Part shown: one piece after another, positions 35,842-36,634 of the stretch
Numbering within the stretch: position 1 is the stretch's first letter
Layout: each line of letters opens with the position of its first letter
DNA from: CAZLYK01 sp964563495
GTDB taxonomy: Bacteria; Acidobacteriota; Blastocatellia; RBC074
Length of the DNA: 36,634 bases
Reading direction: 5' to 3'
Assembly (NCBI GenBank): GCA_964563495.1
Contig: CAZLYK010000047.1
Location: 1-36,634 of the forward strand
The notes under the pieces: model-generated
What the model saw: only the letters and a program-made list of their open reading frames with translations
Told to the model about the DNA's origin: nothing
Database searches by the model: none
Program-made: the position numbers and the translations under genes

Positions 35842-36606
35842 ATGCAAACTGAAAGATACGTTCGTGGTCGCCCGACATACGTCGCCGATCAGTTAAAAGC
35901 TGATCTCGATTCGATCAAAGGGTTGGTGACTGCGGTCTTCGTCGGATTAATCCTGATGTACGTGGGTTTTCACGCTCTGCCGGTCGAGAGCACGCCGCTG
36001 CTCGCCAAGGTCTTGTGTCTGCTCAGCCTGACGATTGCGACGGCGGGGGTGGGGGCTTATCTGGGCCGCCGGATTGAAGGGATTCTTCCAGCGATTGGCC
36101 TCTTGATCGTATCGATTATCGGGATGTTTATCATCCGATCAGCGGGTGGTGGGTACGTGGCCTCCGGGCTGCTCATGGGGTGGGGCCTGATCAATGGAAT
36201 GATGCTCGGTCCGCTGATCGGATATGCGGTCAGAGAAGAGGGGCCCGGGATCGTTCTTCAGGCGTTGACCGGGACGACGGCGGTCATGCTCGGCACCGGA
36301 ATATTCGCCATCGTCACCGGCATCGATTTCAGCATTATGCTGCCGGTTCTGCTGGTCGCCCTCCTGGGTCTGATCATCGTCGGCCTGATCGGGATGTTCG
36401 TCAGGTTCTCGCGATCGGTCAATCTGGTCTATTCGGTGATCGGGATGATCGTCTTTTCAGGGTTCTTCCTCTTCCATTTCTTCAGGTTGAGAGAGAGCGA
36501 AAACACCTGGGAGCGGGCGATCGATTTGACGATCAGTCTCTATCTGGCTTTCGCCAACTTCTTCACCTTTTTGCTCCAGTTCCTGCTCAGCTCGCGCAGA
36601 CGCTGA
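35842..36606 (+). CDS. Bax inhibitor-1 / YccA-family membrane protein
   Basis: 254 residues from ATG 35842, chosen because GGAGG lies 10 bp upstream; the frame opens earlier at TTG 35806 without such support. After a hydrophilic N-terminus come about seven transmembrane segments (for example LVTAVFVGLILMYVGFHAL, IGLLIVSIIGMFII, VLLVALLGLIIVGLIGMFV, VYSVIGMIVFSGFFLFHFF), and the family-typical end AIDLTISLYLAFANFFTFLL. Such proteins are proposed calcium-leak or stress-related channels; function here is not shown. Repeat copy J begins 8 bp after the stop. Confidence 0.9.
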   Translation: MQTERYVRGRPTYVADQLKADLDSIKGLVTAVFVGLILMYVGFHALPVESTPLLAKVLCLLSLTIATAGVGAYLGRRIEGILPAIGLLIVSIIGMFIIRSAGGGYVASGLLMGWGLINGMMLGPLIGYAVREEGPGIVLQALTGTTAVMLGTGIFAIVTGIDFSIMLPVLLVALLGLIIVGLIGMFVRFSRSVNLVYSVIGMIVFSGFFLFHFFRLRESENTWERAIDLTISLYLAFANFFTFLLQFLLSSRRR

Positions 36607-36613
36607 GAGGAAG

Positions 36614-36634
36614 ATAGACAGGATTGACAGGATT
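36614..36634 (+). repeat. AATAGACAGG repeat, copy J (cut by window end)
   Basis: Reads ATAGACAGGATTGACAGGATT up to the last base of the window. It starts 8 bp after the stop of the membrane-protein gene and is probably the left arm of another hairpin. Confidence 0.8.

Overview
The window looks like a metagenome-assembled scaffold from an acidobacterium, possibly Blastocatellia-like. This is inferred from gene content. Two proteins end in what looks like the TIGR03437 domain (the family named for Solibacter), and there are BACON-type and DUF5666-type repeat proteins, a DUF1844 protein, a CHASE2 kinase and FecR-barrel proteins. Two runs of exactly 100 N (24742-24841 and 32316-32415) are scaffold gaps, each inside a tandem repeat. 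No rRNA, tRNA, phage or IS gene was seen.

Layout. 1-1000: 3' end of a plus-strand gene facing sucD. 1100-9400: divergent control region with two TetR-type operators, then tetR, an RND adaptor, an RND pump, an ornithine-cyclodeaminase-like enzyme and a TolC-type outer-membrane channel. 9450-14150: plus-strand housekeeping run (DUF1844 protein, PhnP-like hydrolase, ribF, UbiB-family kinase, SDR). 14238-20332 (minus): a three-gene signalling operon made of a CHASE2 sensor kinase, an NtrC-type sigma-54 activator and a FecR-domain/barrel protein. 20436-27054 (minus): two paralogous DUF5666x5-TIGR03437 exported proteins and a heme-motif beta-barrel protein. 27429-28360: two tandem paralogous small secreted proteins. 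28551-32055: DDAH-like hydrolase, an unknown secreted protein and a PQQ-like propeller. 32187-32596: a 55-bp tandem array bracketed by inverted repeats. 32627-36606: fused 2-oxoacid dehydrogenase E1, aat and a Bax-inhibitor-1 membrane protein.

Two observations stand out. First, two sigma-54 promoters, upstream of 27054 and of 22448, can be aligned without gaps from -12 to about -148. Conservation is confined to islands: the -24/-12 element, an IHF-type site at -36 to -54, and two upstream blocks at -106 to -117 and -137 to -148. With the sigma-54 activator gene 5-9 kb away, this suggests one regulon for the exported CxxCH, BACON and DUF5666 proteins. Second, a family of AATAGACAGGAT-led elements sits at nearly every gene 3' end (ten full or partial copies in 36.6 kb). 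Full copies are very long hairpins. Arm sequences differ between copies, yet in each full copy the two arms still match each other. In three genes the element itself supplies the TAG stop codon.

Family assignments come from recognised motifs and general knowledge; no database search was possible.
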